NCBI GenBank assembly: GCA_024734495.1
Contig: JALMQS010000187.1
Location: 9,006,769-9,070,768 of the forward strand
Direction: 5' to 3'
Source of the DNA: Forficula auricularia
Lineage: Eukaryota; Arthropoda; Insecta; Dermaptera; Forficulidae
Length of the DNA: 64,000 nucleotides
The notes under the pieces are model-generated. The model was not told the DNA's origin and searched no databases. It saw only the letters and a list, made by a program, of their open reading frames with translations. Positions 33,116 to 43,968 of this stretch are shown one piece after another (position 1 is the first letter of the stretch; each line of letters begins with the position of its first letter). Made by a program: the position numbers and the translations under genes.

Positions 33116-33688
33116 GTGTCCTGTGTCCACTAAGGAATAAGAGAAATCTTTATGAATTAATTCTTGGAAAAATACTCAACTGAACCTACCAACTTCAATT
33201 CAATCGCCACTTACAATAAAGGTGGGCTTATCACTGTGTTAAACATGGCTGTAGATGACAGCTAGCCTTTAAAGTCAAAATAATTGACAGATTACAGCCA
33301 TTGTTGGCTCTAACATTAGGTAATTACACACAACTTATAGTAAGTTGACAGTCAAAGCTATTCGCTGGTTTGACCAGAACTGAACAAATCGGCCCCCGAC
33401 TTTTAAGATAAAGCGACCCAAGACCAGTAGAGAAGGATCCATTTTATTGCTACAAAATAATTAATTAATGAATTCAATGTTGGACATTGCGATTCAATTT
33501 AAGAACGCGATCAGGTAGAAAAGTATACATTACGCACTACTATTTGATTCGGGTCAATAAAGTAGGATTTTAGTCGGAAGTGACGCTTGCACTTTTCTAA
33601 TGATTTTTTAATTTTAAACAAGTGTATAAAATCTTTCCTGGATGAAATATTTTTAATGGTTTACATATGGGTCATTCTGTTCAGATAC
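33116..33688. other. No recognised feature
   Basis: More balanced base composition than its surroundings but no open frame, repeat partner or RNA structure that I can support. Confidence 0.45.
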
Positions 33689-33689
33689 C

Positions 33690-33882
33690 CCCCCCCTTCT
33701 CTCCATTCGAAATGACGGGGTCCAGAAGGAAGGTTAACAACACGTCTGGAGTGAGCCAGAATGCAGAAGCTGTCCCTGGAGTATGGCCCTCTAGTGATTA
33801 AGGGGACTTCACTCCTAATTTGTTTAAGGTGTTTTCCTCTAGACGGGTCACCGATCAAGGCTGAACCCTTTCCTAGTGGTCG
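33690..33882 (+). repeat. Dispersed repeat cut by the assembly gap
   Basis: It matches 42790-42975 collinearly (cgggtccagagagaaggt, ggagtcagccagaatgcaga, ttcactcct, tttgttta, cctctagacgggt, ccgatcaaggctgaa, ccctttccta). The right part is lost in the run of N. Confidence 0.65.
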
Positions 33883-33982
33883 NNNNNNNNNNNNNNNNNN
33901 NNNNNNNNNNNNNNNNNNNNNNNNNNNNNNNNNNNNNNNNNNNNNNNNNNNNNNNNNNNNNNNNNNNNNNNNNNNNNNNNNN
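33883..33982. other. Assembly gap, 100 N
   Basis: Exactly 100 ambiguous bases, a conventional scaffold gap of unknown true length. Open frames spanning it are meaningless. Confidence 0.99.
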
Positions 33983-34665
33983 CAGTGCAAAAATTAATGA
34001 AATAAATGAAGCAAGATATTTCCACACAGTTTCTGAAACTGTAATAAACATAAAATAATAATGAACTGACAAACTACATTTCTGAAATGGAAATAATACA
34101 GCTCCTAGATCCAGATCCCTGTCCGTTCATTTGACGTCTTTACTCAATCAGCGTGATTATTATATTAACATACGACTCATATGGAATTTTATTCTATACG
34201 AAATTATATTAAGTCTATTCCTATGTAATAAATTGAAAATGAACAAATGTTTAGCTAAAGTTTTAGTCCATGTCCTAGTTTACACAAACAATATAAATTT
34301 GTCAGATAATAATAATATTTTTTAATTATTTATGCATGGACCCCATAATTAATTTAAAATAATATGTAAAACTGATTAATAATACATGCGTTTCTTATGA
34401 TTGAAATAGAGTTTAATTTAATCAACGAAATAAATATTTGTCATTAGGCATTAGTGGATGAAATTGTTCATTTAAAAGGTTATTCATCCGTTCAACCAGA
34501 ATAATTTATGCAAAAAAAGAGTTATAATTTACCACATATATGTTGCCATCGATTAAAAAAAAATTGACAAATGAAAAAAAAACATTTTTTTGTTTTTAAC
34601 GAATGCAAGTTTTTATGGTTAGCATAAATAAATATATCTATAGTTAGAAACACTAGGGCTTATGC
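33983..34665. other. No recognised feature
   Basis: AT-rich, nothing supported. Confidence 0.5.
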
Positions 34666-34670
34666 AGGCA

Positions 34671-34708
34671 AAGGTCAACCAGCTAAGAACATCCCAAAAT
34701 CTTTAGAG
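34671..34708 (+). pseudogene. RTE-like reverse transcriptase, left part of split fragment
   Basis: The frame reads MQAKVNQLRTSQN, the lead-in to the C-terminal block of RTE-type LINE polymerases. It stops at the left target duplication of the hAT element (34701-34708) and resumes at 35522. Confidence 0.65.
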
Positions 34709-35521
34709 CAGAGGTTCCCAAATTGTGCGCCGCGCCGCCCCGGAGAGCCGCGGCCTTTTCACAGGTGCGCCGCAAATTTTCATAATTAATTGAAGTAAGA
34801 CATTTAGGCTAACTGACAAAATTGGGAAGATAAAAATGTATTTATTATATATTTTATCTTACTTACTTTTCCTTACTTATTTTTCTTTTTCTATTCATCT
34901 TTTTCATTTTTAATTTTATTTATTTTACATAGATATGTATAAAATTTTAACAATGCGACTACTGAATAGTGACATAAAAGCAAGACCAATCGCAAGACAA
35001 TAGTTTTTAAGGAATTTGGTGTTGGTACTTGGTGAAAACATTTTTAAAAATTATTGATAAAAATACTTGGTAGGTTTCACATTATGATATAAAAAAATAA
35101 AAACGAATTTATTTTTGGAGAATCTTTTTAATCTCGATATATATATTGCAAGACCAAGTCCAATTCTGCTCATCACTAATTAATATAGGCAGAGGGTGTG
35201 TTTGTAAAGTCTTCTATAGGGTGTTTAGAAAGTCCTGATCACTTCTAAGAAAAATATCATTATTATTTTGTTTTTTGAGTAGTTAATATTAGTGATGAGC
35301 AAAGCAAAGTCTTGGTCTTGGTCTTGGTCTTGCTTTGTTCATCACTACTTCTGAAAATAGAGAGAGAGAAAAAATGTAAATATTACTCACCAATTGTATA
35401 GGCCTGATAAACTTTACCTGTTGTAAGAGAAGGCCTCTGCGCGACCAATATAAATGAGGCGCCATGGAAAAATTTTAATTGAAAAAGGGCGCCGCGACTC
35501 GGTAAAGTTTTGGAATCCCTG
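34709..35521. mobile_element. Non-autonomous hAT element, 813 bp, inside an RTE frame
   Basis: The ends CAGAGGTTCCCAAATTG and, reversed, CAGGGATTCCAAAAC form terminal inverted repeats with GC-rich subterminal blocks (gcgccgc). CTTTAGAG (34701-34708) and CCTTAGAG (35522-35529) flank it, a 7-of-8 target duplication. An inner inverted repeat (35150-35195 with 35288-35345: ctcatcactaa.taatat and its mirror, beside tcttggtc repeats) is a further nested structure. A related element end lies at 39853. Confidence 0.72.
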
Positions 35522-35765
35522 CCTTAGAGAGAGCAATGATGGGGATTAGCCTCAGAGACAGAGTGCGCACTGGGGTTACCGATGTTAAACGGATAGCCCA
35601 TTTGAAATGGAACTGGGCGAGGCACGTGGCACGGCAGGAAGACTCAAGGTGGTCAAAGAAAATAGTACAGTCGAGACCAAGAACCAAAGCGTAGTCAGGA
35701 CCCCAAATGGAATGGCGAGATGACATCCGAGATTGTGGGGAAAATTGGATGTTAACAAATAGACG
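35522..35765 (+). pseudogene. RTE-like reverse transcriptase, C-terminal part
   Basis: The plus strand reads ERAMMGISLRDRVRTGVTDV, AHLKWNWARHVARQEDSRWS, SRPRTKA then a stop, and on in another position MEWRDDIRD. This is the highly recognisable C-terminal block of insect RTE-type LINE proteins (ERAMLGVSLRDR..., LKWQWAGHIARR...DGRW). The stop and a frame change near the hAT insertion show that it is dead. It is followed directly by a Helitron-like 5' end. Confidence 0.8.
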
Positions 35766-35778
35766 CCGGCATATCTAC

Positions 35779-36570
35779 TCTTATTAAACGAGCAAAAATT
35801 GTATATTTATTTGTATATATATGTTGTATCTTGGTTCTATTTTGAAAACGACTCTACCGATTTTGATGAAATTCACGGGTTAGGGGTTTTCGGGGTGACA
35901 ATTCGATCTGTCACGGTCTCATCTTCGACAAAATTGTTTTTGATGGGTTTTTTCGTAATCAAATTAATTATTCTCAGGTAGACAAATCCCATTCTTAGGG
36001 TTTTAAAAAAGGTTTCTCTTTTCCTTTTGTACCCAGGCAGACAATGGGTTGCCTTAATTCATTGTTCTAAAAGGCCTTGAAGAAGTATTGTGATTGTGGA
36101 TTTTAACATATTTTGTTCTCCCTAAACGTTAGAAATATTAATAAACGTTTTATAATTGTTTTTATAAAGAACTTTATTTATTTAATAGAATAAAAAATAA
36201 TCAAGAATTTATTTAAAAATATATTTCGCATAAGCAGGTCTCAATTTTCTGAAAAACAACACATTTTGATAGGTTTTATTTATTAACAATTGGATGAATA
36301 AAAATGAATCATATGGTTGAATCAAAACAGGTGCAGGAGGTGGGGTGCAGTGGTGGGGGATCCGGGGTAGGGCGAGGGTTCGGGGGTGGGGTCGGGCGGG
36401 GGGGGTACAGTGGGCGAATACTATATATATTTTGTATTTTTTTTAATTTGAAAACGGCTCTCAAATAAAAATCGACCTTTTTATCAGAATTTTAAATTAA
36501 AAATAATATTAAAATAAAGGTTTTAACTAAAGGAAGAAGTTACCGAGCATCGCTCGGTGCCTCCAGGTAT
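35779..36570 (+). mobile_element. Helitron-like element, about 0.8 kb
   Basis: The 5' region (tcttattaaacgagcaaaaa, then ttctattttgaaaacgactc, accgattttgatgaaattca, cgggttaggggttttcgggg) matches a Helitron-type 5' end known widely from insect genomes. The 3' region has a palindromic hairpin accgagcatcgctcggt (36541-36558) just before the presumed end. No Rep/helicase protein is present, so it is non-autonomous. The canonical CTRR terminus is not obvious, so the exact 3' border is uncertain. Confidence 0.5.
36345..36420 (+). other. G-rich tract with quadruplex potential
   Basis: Repeated runs of three to nine G (gtgggggatccgggg, gagggttcgggggtgggg, cgggcggggggg) make a G-quadruplex plausible on the plus strand. 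It lies in the 3' part of the Helitron-like element. Confidence 0.45.
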
Positions 36571-36879
36571 TGGCATATTAAAACAGATATTATAGAAGAG
36601 GTCTACAGACCAGGAGTGTATGGCGACAGGCTGAGGAAGAAGAAGAAGCAAACTCTAGTCGAATCCGGGGCCAAAACATAGATAAAAAAAGAACATATCG
36701 TGTGAATATGGCTTCGATACGTTGCAGCGGTTTAGACACGATGCTATCGCATACGGACGCACCAAGGATTTCTTATAATATAAATTATCTATAGATAGAT
36801 TAAATTTAAATTAAATAGAAATCCATCTAAAAGATATTTGATTAAAATTAAATAATTTTGAATTGAGAGATTATTATTA

Positions 36880-37110
36880 AGTACCTGGCCACCGAGCTAT
36901 GCTCGGTAACTTTATGCTTTAGTTCAAAGTTATATATTAATCCCCCCCCCGAACCTCCGCCAATTCACCCCACCTCCTGCAGCCCTCCACCCCCCACGTA
37001 GACCCCCACCCTCGAAACCACTTCCCACCGTACGCCTCCACCACCGCACCCCCCACATATCCCCCACCGTCACTGCCCCTTCACCCAGTTTTTGCATTTC
37101 AAGTCTTGTA
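36880..37110 (-). mobile_element. Second Helitron-like 3' end, facing the first
   Basis: On the minus strand it reads aaagttaccgagcatagctc, ggtggccaggtactt, the same hairpin and end as 36539-36570. Behind it (36943-37085) lies a C-rich tract, the counterpart of the G-rich tract in the first copy. The far end of this copy was not found. Confidence 0.45.
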
Positions 37111-37199
37111 GTGGCCCACAGAATATGTGTATATATGTATACATGTATAGGTATATAAATAAATACCGTATAATAATTTTTTTAATTAAATAACAATTT

Positions 37200-37530
37200 T
37201 CGATTTCATCAATATTTTTTTTATAAATTTATTTTACATGAATTACTGTATACATTGTATTTTAGCTTCGACTCCGGAGATTACTTCTCCACCATTGAGT
37301 GTCCTTTGATCATCTTTTTTTAGTCCTTGTTTTTAATAAGAGGAAAAAACTAATTAAATAAAAAAACCTCTTTTCCGATAATATTTATTTCCAATTAATC
37401 CATCTCCCCATCATTCCTCCATCTCAATAATTTAAATTAAACCAATTATTTTACATGAATTTATGCATACATTGTTTTTGAGCTTCGATTCCGGAGATTA
37501 CTTCTCCACCAATTAATGCAACACTTCTCA
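37200..37530 (+). repeat. Two units of a dispersed repeat (third at 47351)
   Basis: Units at 37232-37350 and 37440-37515 share ttttacatgaatt, atacattgt, agcttcga.tccggagatta and cttctccacca. A third unit lies at 47351-47480 with the same order. Confidence 0.55.
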
Positions 37531-38312
37531 CAAGCAAAGCTTGTGTCGAGGGGTGGTCTGACATCACAGTCTTAGTTAATTTCAATTTATATACACATAA
37601 ACACATCGCGAAACTTCCAAAATCAAATTAAAACTCAAGGCCTAAGCCTCTGATTACTTACTTCCTCATATAGATATATAATTTATTTGTTAGAGATTAT
37701 ATAGTTTCTATAGTTTGACCTTCATCATCAGTTTATGAATTTTAAATTTAAATTATTTTCATGAAACTTGTCTGGTCACGTTTACCCAAACGGCATAATG
37801 CGTAACGTAAATAATTTAAATTAAAAATTTCGAATCCACAAATTTAGATTGTCATTCAAAATAGAAATAATGCATTATTTTCTCAACTTAATTATTCATG
37901 TCGAATTTAACTTGGCTACACACTAGATTTCACTACTTTTTCCAACTTGGCCTGTTTTTTCACAGAATGTTTTGGGTGGAATATATTTTAATCAAAGAAA
38001 TAGTAACCTATTTTTGCCAATTTTACAATCCATTTTCGTTGTTCAAGTAAAGAAGAGAAATAAATTGTTTAAAATATTGGAAGACCAGCTTCTAACCATA
38101 AATTTAATTCACGAAATTAAATATAAAAAACAGCAAGAAAGCAAGAAATTTAACTTTAAGCACAATTGGTTAAGCCTCGATAAAATTAAAATTAGAATAC
38201 TAGTCCTTTTCTTCTTGAAAAACATTGTAATAGCATGAGATTTGAAATTTATTGTGTCCCGCTCTCCTAATATTTTTAGAGGACGAGAGTCTCCATTGTA
38301 ATTATATTATAA
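37531..38312. other. No gene recognised
   Basis: Holds one short hairpin (cacaagcaaagcttgtg, 37539-37555) of the type seen near Helitron 3' ends, otherwise unassigned AT-rich sequence. The open frame 37972-38238 is lysine/asparagine-rich and unconvincing. Confidence 0.45.
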
Positions 38313-38546
38313 TGATATAACAAGTGTCATGCGGGTCAATCGCGAAATGATGCTGGATTATAGCCAAATGGATCATATATTTTTCATTCTCTCTTGGTCC
38401 AGACTTAAGACTCAGCAGACTCCAATAGCTTCAACCAGCAGTAGTCTCGCGATATATATCTCATTTAAAAAGCGCGATCAAAAACAATTCTCGTTAATGT
38501 GTTAATTATTCTTTGATATATTAATGAGAAAATTAACTTCACTATT
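38313..38546 (+). repeat. 0.22-kb direct repeat, copy 1
   Basis: The block from gtcatgcggg (38326) to aaaattaacttc (38540) is almost identical to 38777-38990. It contains ctggattatagccaaatgg, tctcttggtccagacttaag and aaccagcagtagtctcgcga. There is no open frame. Confidence 0.8.
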
Positions 38547-38763
38547 TCAAGTTAGAAATATATAAATTCGGATATTATTTTCACTTAATATTTGACAAAA
38601 ATCATCTGCATTCGATTCGCGATCGAATCAAATACAGGAAACTTATGATTAATTAATGGCAAACACCTAACACACGTGTTAACAGATCGGGCGCTCTGGA
38701 CTGGGAGATTGAATATATAACATCTCAGATTTCAAATTCATTTGGTGATCCATATCAGTGTTT

Positions 38764-38995
38764 GATATAAAAAGCTGTCATGCGGGCCAATAGCGAAATG
38801 ATGCTGGATTATAGCCAAATGGATCACATCTTTTTCATTCTCTCTTGGTCCAGACTTAAGACTCAGCAGACTCCAATAGCTTCAACCAGCAGTAGTCTCG
38901 CGATATATATCTTGTTTAAAAAGCGCGATCAAAAACAATTCTCGTTAATGTGTTAATTATTCTTTGATATATTAATGAGAAAATTAACTTCGCTA
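38764..38995 (+). repeat. 0.22-kb direct repeat, copy 2
   Basis: It lies 451 bp downstream of copy 1 and differs by only a few substitutions, so the duplication is recent compared with other repeats here. Confidence 0.8.
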
Positions 38996-38999
38996 GTAA

Positions 39000-39848
39000 T
39001 ATTATAGCTCCCGATTTGAATTCAGGGTGCCATTAAGGCCTAGTAAGGGGCGAGATGCTTTGAAAAAGTGAAATATAGTTTTGAAGAGAAAATTTGTTTG
39101 ACTAAAATACTTCATTCATTGGTTAATTCAAAAAGAGCACCAAATAAATGAACCATTATGTGACTCTAACAGCATTAATATATCGATGGGTATTTGGTTA
39201 TTTCATTAAGTCAATTCGTGAACAACTGTACATTGTACAGGGTTGTAATAAAAGACCTGAAATATTACTAGTAACATCAAATAGTCCGTTCTAAGTCTCA
39301 TTTGTGTGAAAGTGTCGTTTTTAATTAGCTATCTTTACGAATTGCATTATCGAATTAATAAATTCATTTTCAATGGTCTATCCTAATGAACATTAAATTC
39401 CACTTTGATTGAATTTGTTCTCAATTTTCATTTGAATCATTAATTTTCATTGAATGTAAAAATACAAGTAATTTTTCTCTCCATCAAATCAATACGGATC
39501 ATTATTCAATTTGAATAATTCTCATTGATTCAATCAATTGTTTTGATTTTTAACCTTAAACCAGATAGGTCTAATCTTCGCAATCTTTTTCAGTTTGGAT
39601 GAGGAGCTCTCAATATATTACTTGAAATTTCAAATAACATCTCTATGTATCTATTTCTTAGGTTCATTTTTTGGGAACAGTAGCCTATTATGGTGAATAC
39701 AAAGGCTGAATTACTGAAAAAGAGTTCTTCTTTAAGAGCCTGTCTCAATTCATGTTGTTAATTATACGGCAAAAGCTTAAATATTTTGGAATTTTGAAGG
39801 ACCCGGAATTCAAGTAAGAGTTATGGAATTTCCAAGTTAAGCTTTACT
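39000..39848. other. No recognised feature
   Basis: AT-rich, nothing supported. Confidence 0.5.
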
Positions 39849-39852
39849 ATTC

Positions 39853-40313
39853 AGAGGTTCTCACACTGTGCACCATGGTGCATCGGAGAGCCGCGGCGTC
39901 TTCAAAAGTGCGCCGTGAGCTTCATAATTAATTGAAGCAAGACATTTGGCCAAACTAGACAAAAAACAAAGTGAGAAACTAAACATTTATTTATTATTCA
40001 TTTTTATTAGACTTATATAAACCGAAAAATTTAACTTTGACATCCTCGAAAAATCTGAAATATATACAAAGGATCACCCTGTGGTCTGAATTATGGATTT
40101 TCATAAAAAAATAAACTATTAATTTCCAAGATATTTGTATCGATTCTAATAAATACAAGATAGTATTTAGAGGGACCAAATATGGTATTTGTATTGATAT
40201 AAAGCGGAAAAATTTAACTTTGACACCCTCGAAAAACTATGAAATTATACAAAGGGCTCCTCATGTAGTTTGAATATTTTAATTTCACAGAAAAATTAAC
40301 TCAAGATGTTTGG
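39853..40313. mobile_element. hAT-like element related to 34709-35521
   Basis: The left end cagaggttctcacactgtgc, then gagagccgcgg, gtgcgccg and cataattaattgaagcaaga, matches 34709-34800. The right end tgtttgggaacccctg fits the same type of terminus. The interior (39994-40290) is a reverse-complement block of the tandem repeat at 21230. No 8-bp duplication could be confirmed. Confidence 0.5.
39994..40290 (-). repeat. Two units of the 21230 tandem repeat, reverse orientation
   Basis: Both units read, on the minus strand, aaatttttcggtttatat or its variant, accatatttggtccctctaa and atttccaagatatt, matching 21230-21590. Confidence 0.55.
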
Positions 40314-40819
40314 GAACCCCTGGGTTAAAGAAAAAAGCCTAGCCATAGAGAAATAGGTCGAAGATGAGCTCTCATTAAAAAATTAAGCCAGTCATTAGCT
40401 TCGTTGTTAGTTAACGTTTCGAACATGTACGGAATATTTTTATGGGAAATGCCATTGGTAATAATAAAATTCATAAAAAACAAAGGACAATGTGATTTTT
40501 TTTTGGGGGTGGGAATTATTTTTATAGAGTTAACATCCCCGCACAAAAAATCCGAACATGTTCGAGAAGTCTATCAAAAATGAAGCTCTAACAGCAAAAG
40601 TCGGGACCAGATAGACAAATTAATGACGAAGAAGAAGTTTATATATTAATTAATAAGAATGTGCTTTCAGCGGATTTATTTATTACTTATATTAATTAAC
40701 TACTAATGATTTTTAACAGGTAAATACATTCTTACACTAATAAGGAGTACCTAAAAAGAAGTCGACTTGAATTAGATCATTTTTTTCGGAAATCTTGAAA
40801 TCTAGTTCCAGATTAAAAA
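40314..40819. other. No recognised feature
   Basis: Nothing supported; the short frame 40325-40546 lacks family resemblance. Confidence 0.45.
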
Positions 40820-41000
40820 TTGAAAATTAGTACTTTTATTTTTCGAAAACTTCATAGTAGAGATTTTCAGATTTCGTATTTTAGAGAAAAAAATTATCAG
40901 GCCAAATTGTTGTGTGTTTTCCAGTATCTACATCAAAATCTCAATGTTTTAAGGAATTTTATGACTTTATATTGTGCCACGGGTTGGACAGCCCTTGTTT
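40820..41000 (+). mobile_element. Deleted right-end fragment of the 408-3205 hAT family
   Basis: It shares ttttcgaaaacttcatagta..., ttatcaggccaaattgttgt and the terminal gccacgggttggacagcc with 2740-3205, but the middle is deleted. Confidence 0.6.
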
Positions 41001-41299
41001 AAATCGAATGTGGATTAAAGAAGTAAGGATATGATGAATGATAATTTTTTTTTTTAAGTTCACGGATATAATAATCCCTGACTATCCATTATCTATTAAC
41101 ATGTAATTACGTGCAAAGAGCTAAAAGACAAGTACTGTCAAGTTTTAATCCAGAAGAGAAATTATCAATTAATTGTGATTGTTCTAGAAAACCCCAATTC
41201 CTCCTGTACTAGAATGATAACTATAGACTTGGTTATTGTCGTAGCATATAAATTACTGAAATAATAAATATTTTAGAAAATGAAAATATGAGAAGAAGA

Positions 41300-41545
41300 T
41301 GAATATTTCGTTATTTTTTTATCTTATATAATTGAGCTTATAATTTTGCTTTTAGTGAATTTTATTCTTGAAAAAGCTTCACGAATTGTAACAAATGTAC
41401 ATACATTCATATTTCGAAAACGGGAATAAATATATCTCTACATATAAATCTCAATGTTTTAAGGAAGTTTATGATTTTATTTGGGCCACACTCATTGCAG
41501 TGCTGGGCCGCATGGGGCCCGCGGGCCACGGGTTGACATCCCTGT
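41300..41545 (+). mobile_element. Right-end fragment of the 408-3205 hAT family
   Basis: It matches 2970-3205 over its whole length (tgagcttataattttg, tgaattttattcttgaaaaa, aaatatatctct, tgggccgcatg, gcgggccacgggttg) and ends ..catccctg. Confidence 0.65.
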
Positions 41546-41739
41546 TCTAAATAAAACATAGTATTTAATTTTCTTTTGGAGAACGGTTTCTTAAATCTCG
41601 AGATTCTATTTTATTTTAATAAATGATTCTTCGGCACGTTCCTGCTCTATCTGATTGAATCACATACTTGAAAAGTCGAGGCCTTATTCAGCTTGAAAAA
41701 AAAAACGAATTGTTGGCACTGGATTTGTCTTATGCTAGA

Positions 41740-41967
41740 TCACGGTTTGAGAAGAAAATCCCAAGTAAGGTTTCGAGGAGTTCTTATCAAACCACCTTCT
41801 TCGCTGCTAGGGTTCATTTTTAAAGTGATAAACTTGCGAAGTGAATAATTCATTTTGAGCTTGTCCATTCCTCCCCACGTAGAAAGAAACGGTCTGTTTG
41901 ATTCGCTATTCCACCTCTCTTTTTGATTGTTCTCAAGTATTATCCGATCTCTAAAACCCATCTTCAA
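41740..41967 (-). CDS. Open frame of uncertain status
   Basis: The minus strand has 75 codons starting MKMGFRDRIILENNQKERWN and later STWGGMDKLKMNYSLRKFIT, with balanced composition. No domain, repeat partner or convincing splice sites are seen. It lies between a hAT remnant and a LINE tail. It could be an exon, but chance is as likely. Confidence 0.22.
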   Translation of the reverse strand: MKMGFRDRIILENNQKERWNSESNRPFLSTWGGMDKLKMNYSLRKFITLKMNPSSEEGGLIRTPRNLTWDFLLKP

Positions 41968-42000
41968 GCAATTCAGAGGATGTTGCCGAGATTTTACCCT

Positions 42001-42245
42001 TTTTTAATGAAATTGAATGCAAGAAGGGACGCAGGAAGACGCAGTCCTTATGGATCTCGAAAGACCCTTGAATTATCGAAAAGAAGAGGAAATTGATCAA
42101 TCAAAAGGGTGGAGGAGTAGGTGTTGGTGCACCCGAATTTTGAAGGTTTGCAGATTATAAGCGTCGGGGAAAACGGAGGCCGGGAGAGAGTTTCAGTTTC
42201 TTGAAGTAATGGGGACAAACGTATTGGTGAATGAAGTTATACTTA
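42001..42245 (-). pseudogene. LINE 3'-end fragment (subfamily of 1777-2350)
   Basis: It shares the 3' block (aatgcaagaaggg, ggatctcgaaagaccc, tgaaggtttg, gattataag) and the C-terminal codons with 1786-2010. It breaks off after aatgaagttata. The tail complement is at 41998-42005. Confidence 0.7.
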
Positions 42246-42549
42246 ATTTATTTTTAAAGCCAAGCAGCCTACCTGTCGGGCTGGTCGAAGTGTTGAATTG
42301 AGTCGAAAGCTTTCAATTTATTTTGCTTATAGTGCTTAGTGAGGAAAAATCATTTTCAAACATGTTTTGTTTTTTGTCTATCTAAATACATGGAAGAAAT
42401 AAATTAAAAAAAAATAATAATAAAATAAAATAAAATAAAAAAACGGAAGGTAATAGTAGGAAATTCGTTTGTTGTTTGAAAAGATTTTGTTTTGCCAAGA
42501 AACAGACTTGTTGATTCATAAAGGGAAATGAGGTTGTCCTCTGCTTGAT

Positions 42550-42600
42550 GCAAATATACATAATAATAATAATAATAATAATAGGAACAACATGGGTAGG
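42550..42600. repeat. AAT microsatellite
   Basis: A run of AAT units (42560-42583) and a shorter one at 42648-42662. Confidence 0.7.
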
Positions 42601-42659
42601 GGAATGTTTACCAGCACTTGTGCTGAGTAAGTGTCATAATTTCAGATGATAATAATAAT

Positions 42660-43035
42660 AATGTCCTTTTTTGTCCTAGCGGACAATTTTAGAGGGTTTG
42701 AGAGTGAACCGCCGTGCAGCTCCTAAGGTGACTCATTAGCAAACACTTCTGCCTTGGCTCTATCTATGGAAGTATAGGCTCTCGTTTGAACTGACGATGA
42801 CGGGTCCAGAGAGAAGGTGAACTGGAGTCAGCCAGAATGCAGAAGCAGCCGCAGGAGGTTCAAGTTTGTCTCTCAAGAGCCTAAAGGTGCTTCACTCCTA
42901 TTTTGTTTAGGGGTTTCTCCCCTAGACGGGTAGCCGATCAAGGCTGAAGAGTCCCATCCACCCTTTCCCTATTAGTCGCTTATTACGACAAGCAGGGAGT
43001 ACTGCGGGTCTATTCTACGCCCAACCCACAGGGCA
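42660..43035 (+). repeat. Dispersed conserved repeat, full copy
   Basis: It runs from ttttttgtcctagcggaca to tattctacgcccaacccaca. The stretch attagtcgcttattacgaca, then agcagggagtactgcgggtc, is a very widespread arthropod repeat end that I recognise but cannot assign to a named family with certainty. A second copy is cut by the gap at 33690; a small piece (tttgccctgatggacaatttt) lies at 56278. Confidence 0.6.
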
Positions 43036-43275
43036 ACAAATAACCATATACATAATTATATGCATATAGAAAGCGTCATTTACATATATATGATTTTATA
43101 GAGGTTTTAAGGTGTTATGATGATAGAAACTCTTAAATACCATAAACATTTTCTTTTTTAAATTCACTAATAACTAACTAAAATTGATACATTAAAATTA
43201 ATAGTTAAAAAATTAAGCTTATATCAACTTACTTAAATTTGAAAAAATAATTTTAAATATAATAATAAAAAAATA
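43036..43275. other. No recognised feature
   Basis: AT-rich spacer before the foldback at 43280. Confidence 0.5.
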
Positions 43276-43279
43276 AAAC

Positions 43280-43815
43280 TTCAGCAAGATGCGAGGTAAG
43301 TTTCACAAAAAGAAATAAAACAAAATTGTGTTTTGAATTCGGTATATTTCGGGGGTGAGCCCATCATCAGGAGTCAAAGTAAACTGATTATATAAAGGAA
43401 AAATAATTTTAAAAATAACAATTTTTTTAAATATTTTTTGAAATGTATGTGGTGAGTGGAAAGTAGTTGTACCCTGTCACATACTTTCCCATTCTTTATT
43501 ATTATAATAGTACAATAGTAGGTAGACCAGCTGGTTCAAAACTCAATTTTTTAATTTGTCGAAAATATTAATTCTTAGAACAACTTCCCTCCTTACCCCT
43601 ATTTTCCCTCACCACATACATTTCAAAAAATATTAAAAAAATTGTTTATTTTTAAAATTATTTTTCCATTGTATAATCAGTTTACTTTGACTCCTGATGA
43701 TGGGCTCACCCCCGAAATATATCGAATTCAAAACTCAATTTTGTTTTATTTCTTTTTGTGAAACCTACCTCTCATCTTGCTCAAGTTTTATTTTTTATTA
43801 TTATATTAAAATGTT
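43280..43815 (+). mobile_element. Hammerhead-like foldback element, family H
   Basis: Arms of about 170 bp (43283-43450 and 43612-43800) are inverted copies with a 160-bp loop. Both carry an intact ribozyme-like core: minus strand 43331-43379 and plus strand 43686-43733. Target duplications were not resolved because the flanks are A/T-rich. Confidence 0.7.
43686..43733 (+). ncRNA. Hammerhead-ribozyme-like motif (family H)
   Basis: CTGATGA 43694-43700, extra T 43701, stem II GGG/CCC, GAAA 43714-43717, stem III as a tiny ATATAT, H17 = C 43723, then GAATTCAAA pairing with TTTGACTC upstream through a small mismatch and a bulge. The left-arm copy (43331-43379, minus) has the same core. Confidence 0.55.
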
Positions 43816-43968
43816 TCACCTACAACCAACACCTAACTCCTTAAAAGTTATTAATTTTAAATAGTTTATTATATTTATTTATTATTTTTTTTTGTTAAAT
43901 TGAAGGGTTGTTTTTGTCACAAATATAATAAAACAATAATTTCAATAACTATTTGAATTATTTAATTG

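Noticed and set aside
33661..34072. Open frames spanning the run of N
   Set aside because: They exist only because N is translated as X.
37972..38238. 88-codon plus-strand frame
   Set aside because: Lysine- and asparagine-rich composition typical of AT-rich noncoding DNA, and no splice or family evidence.
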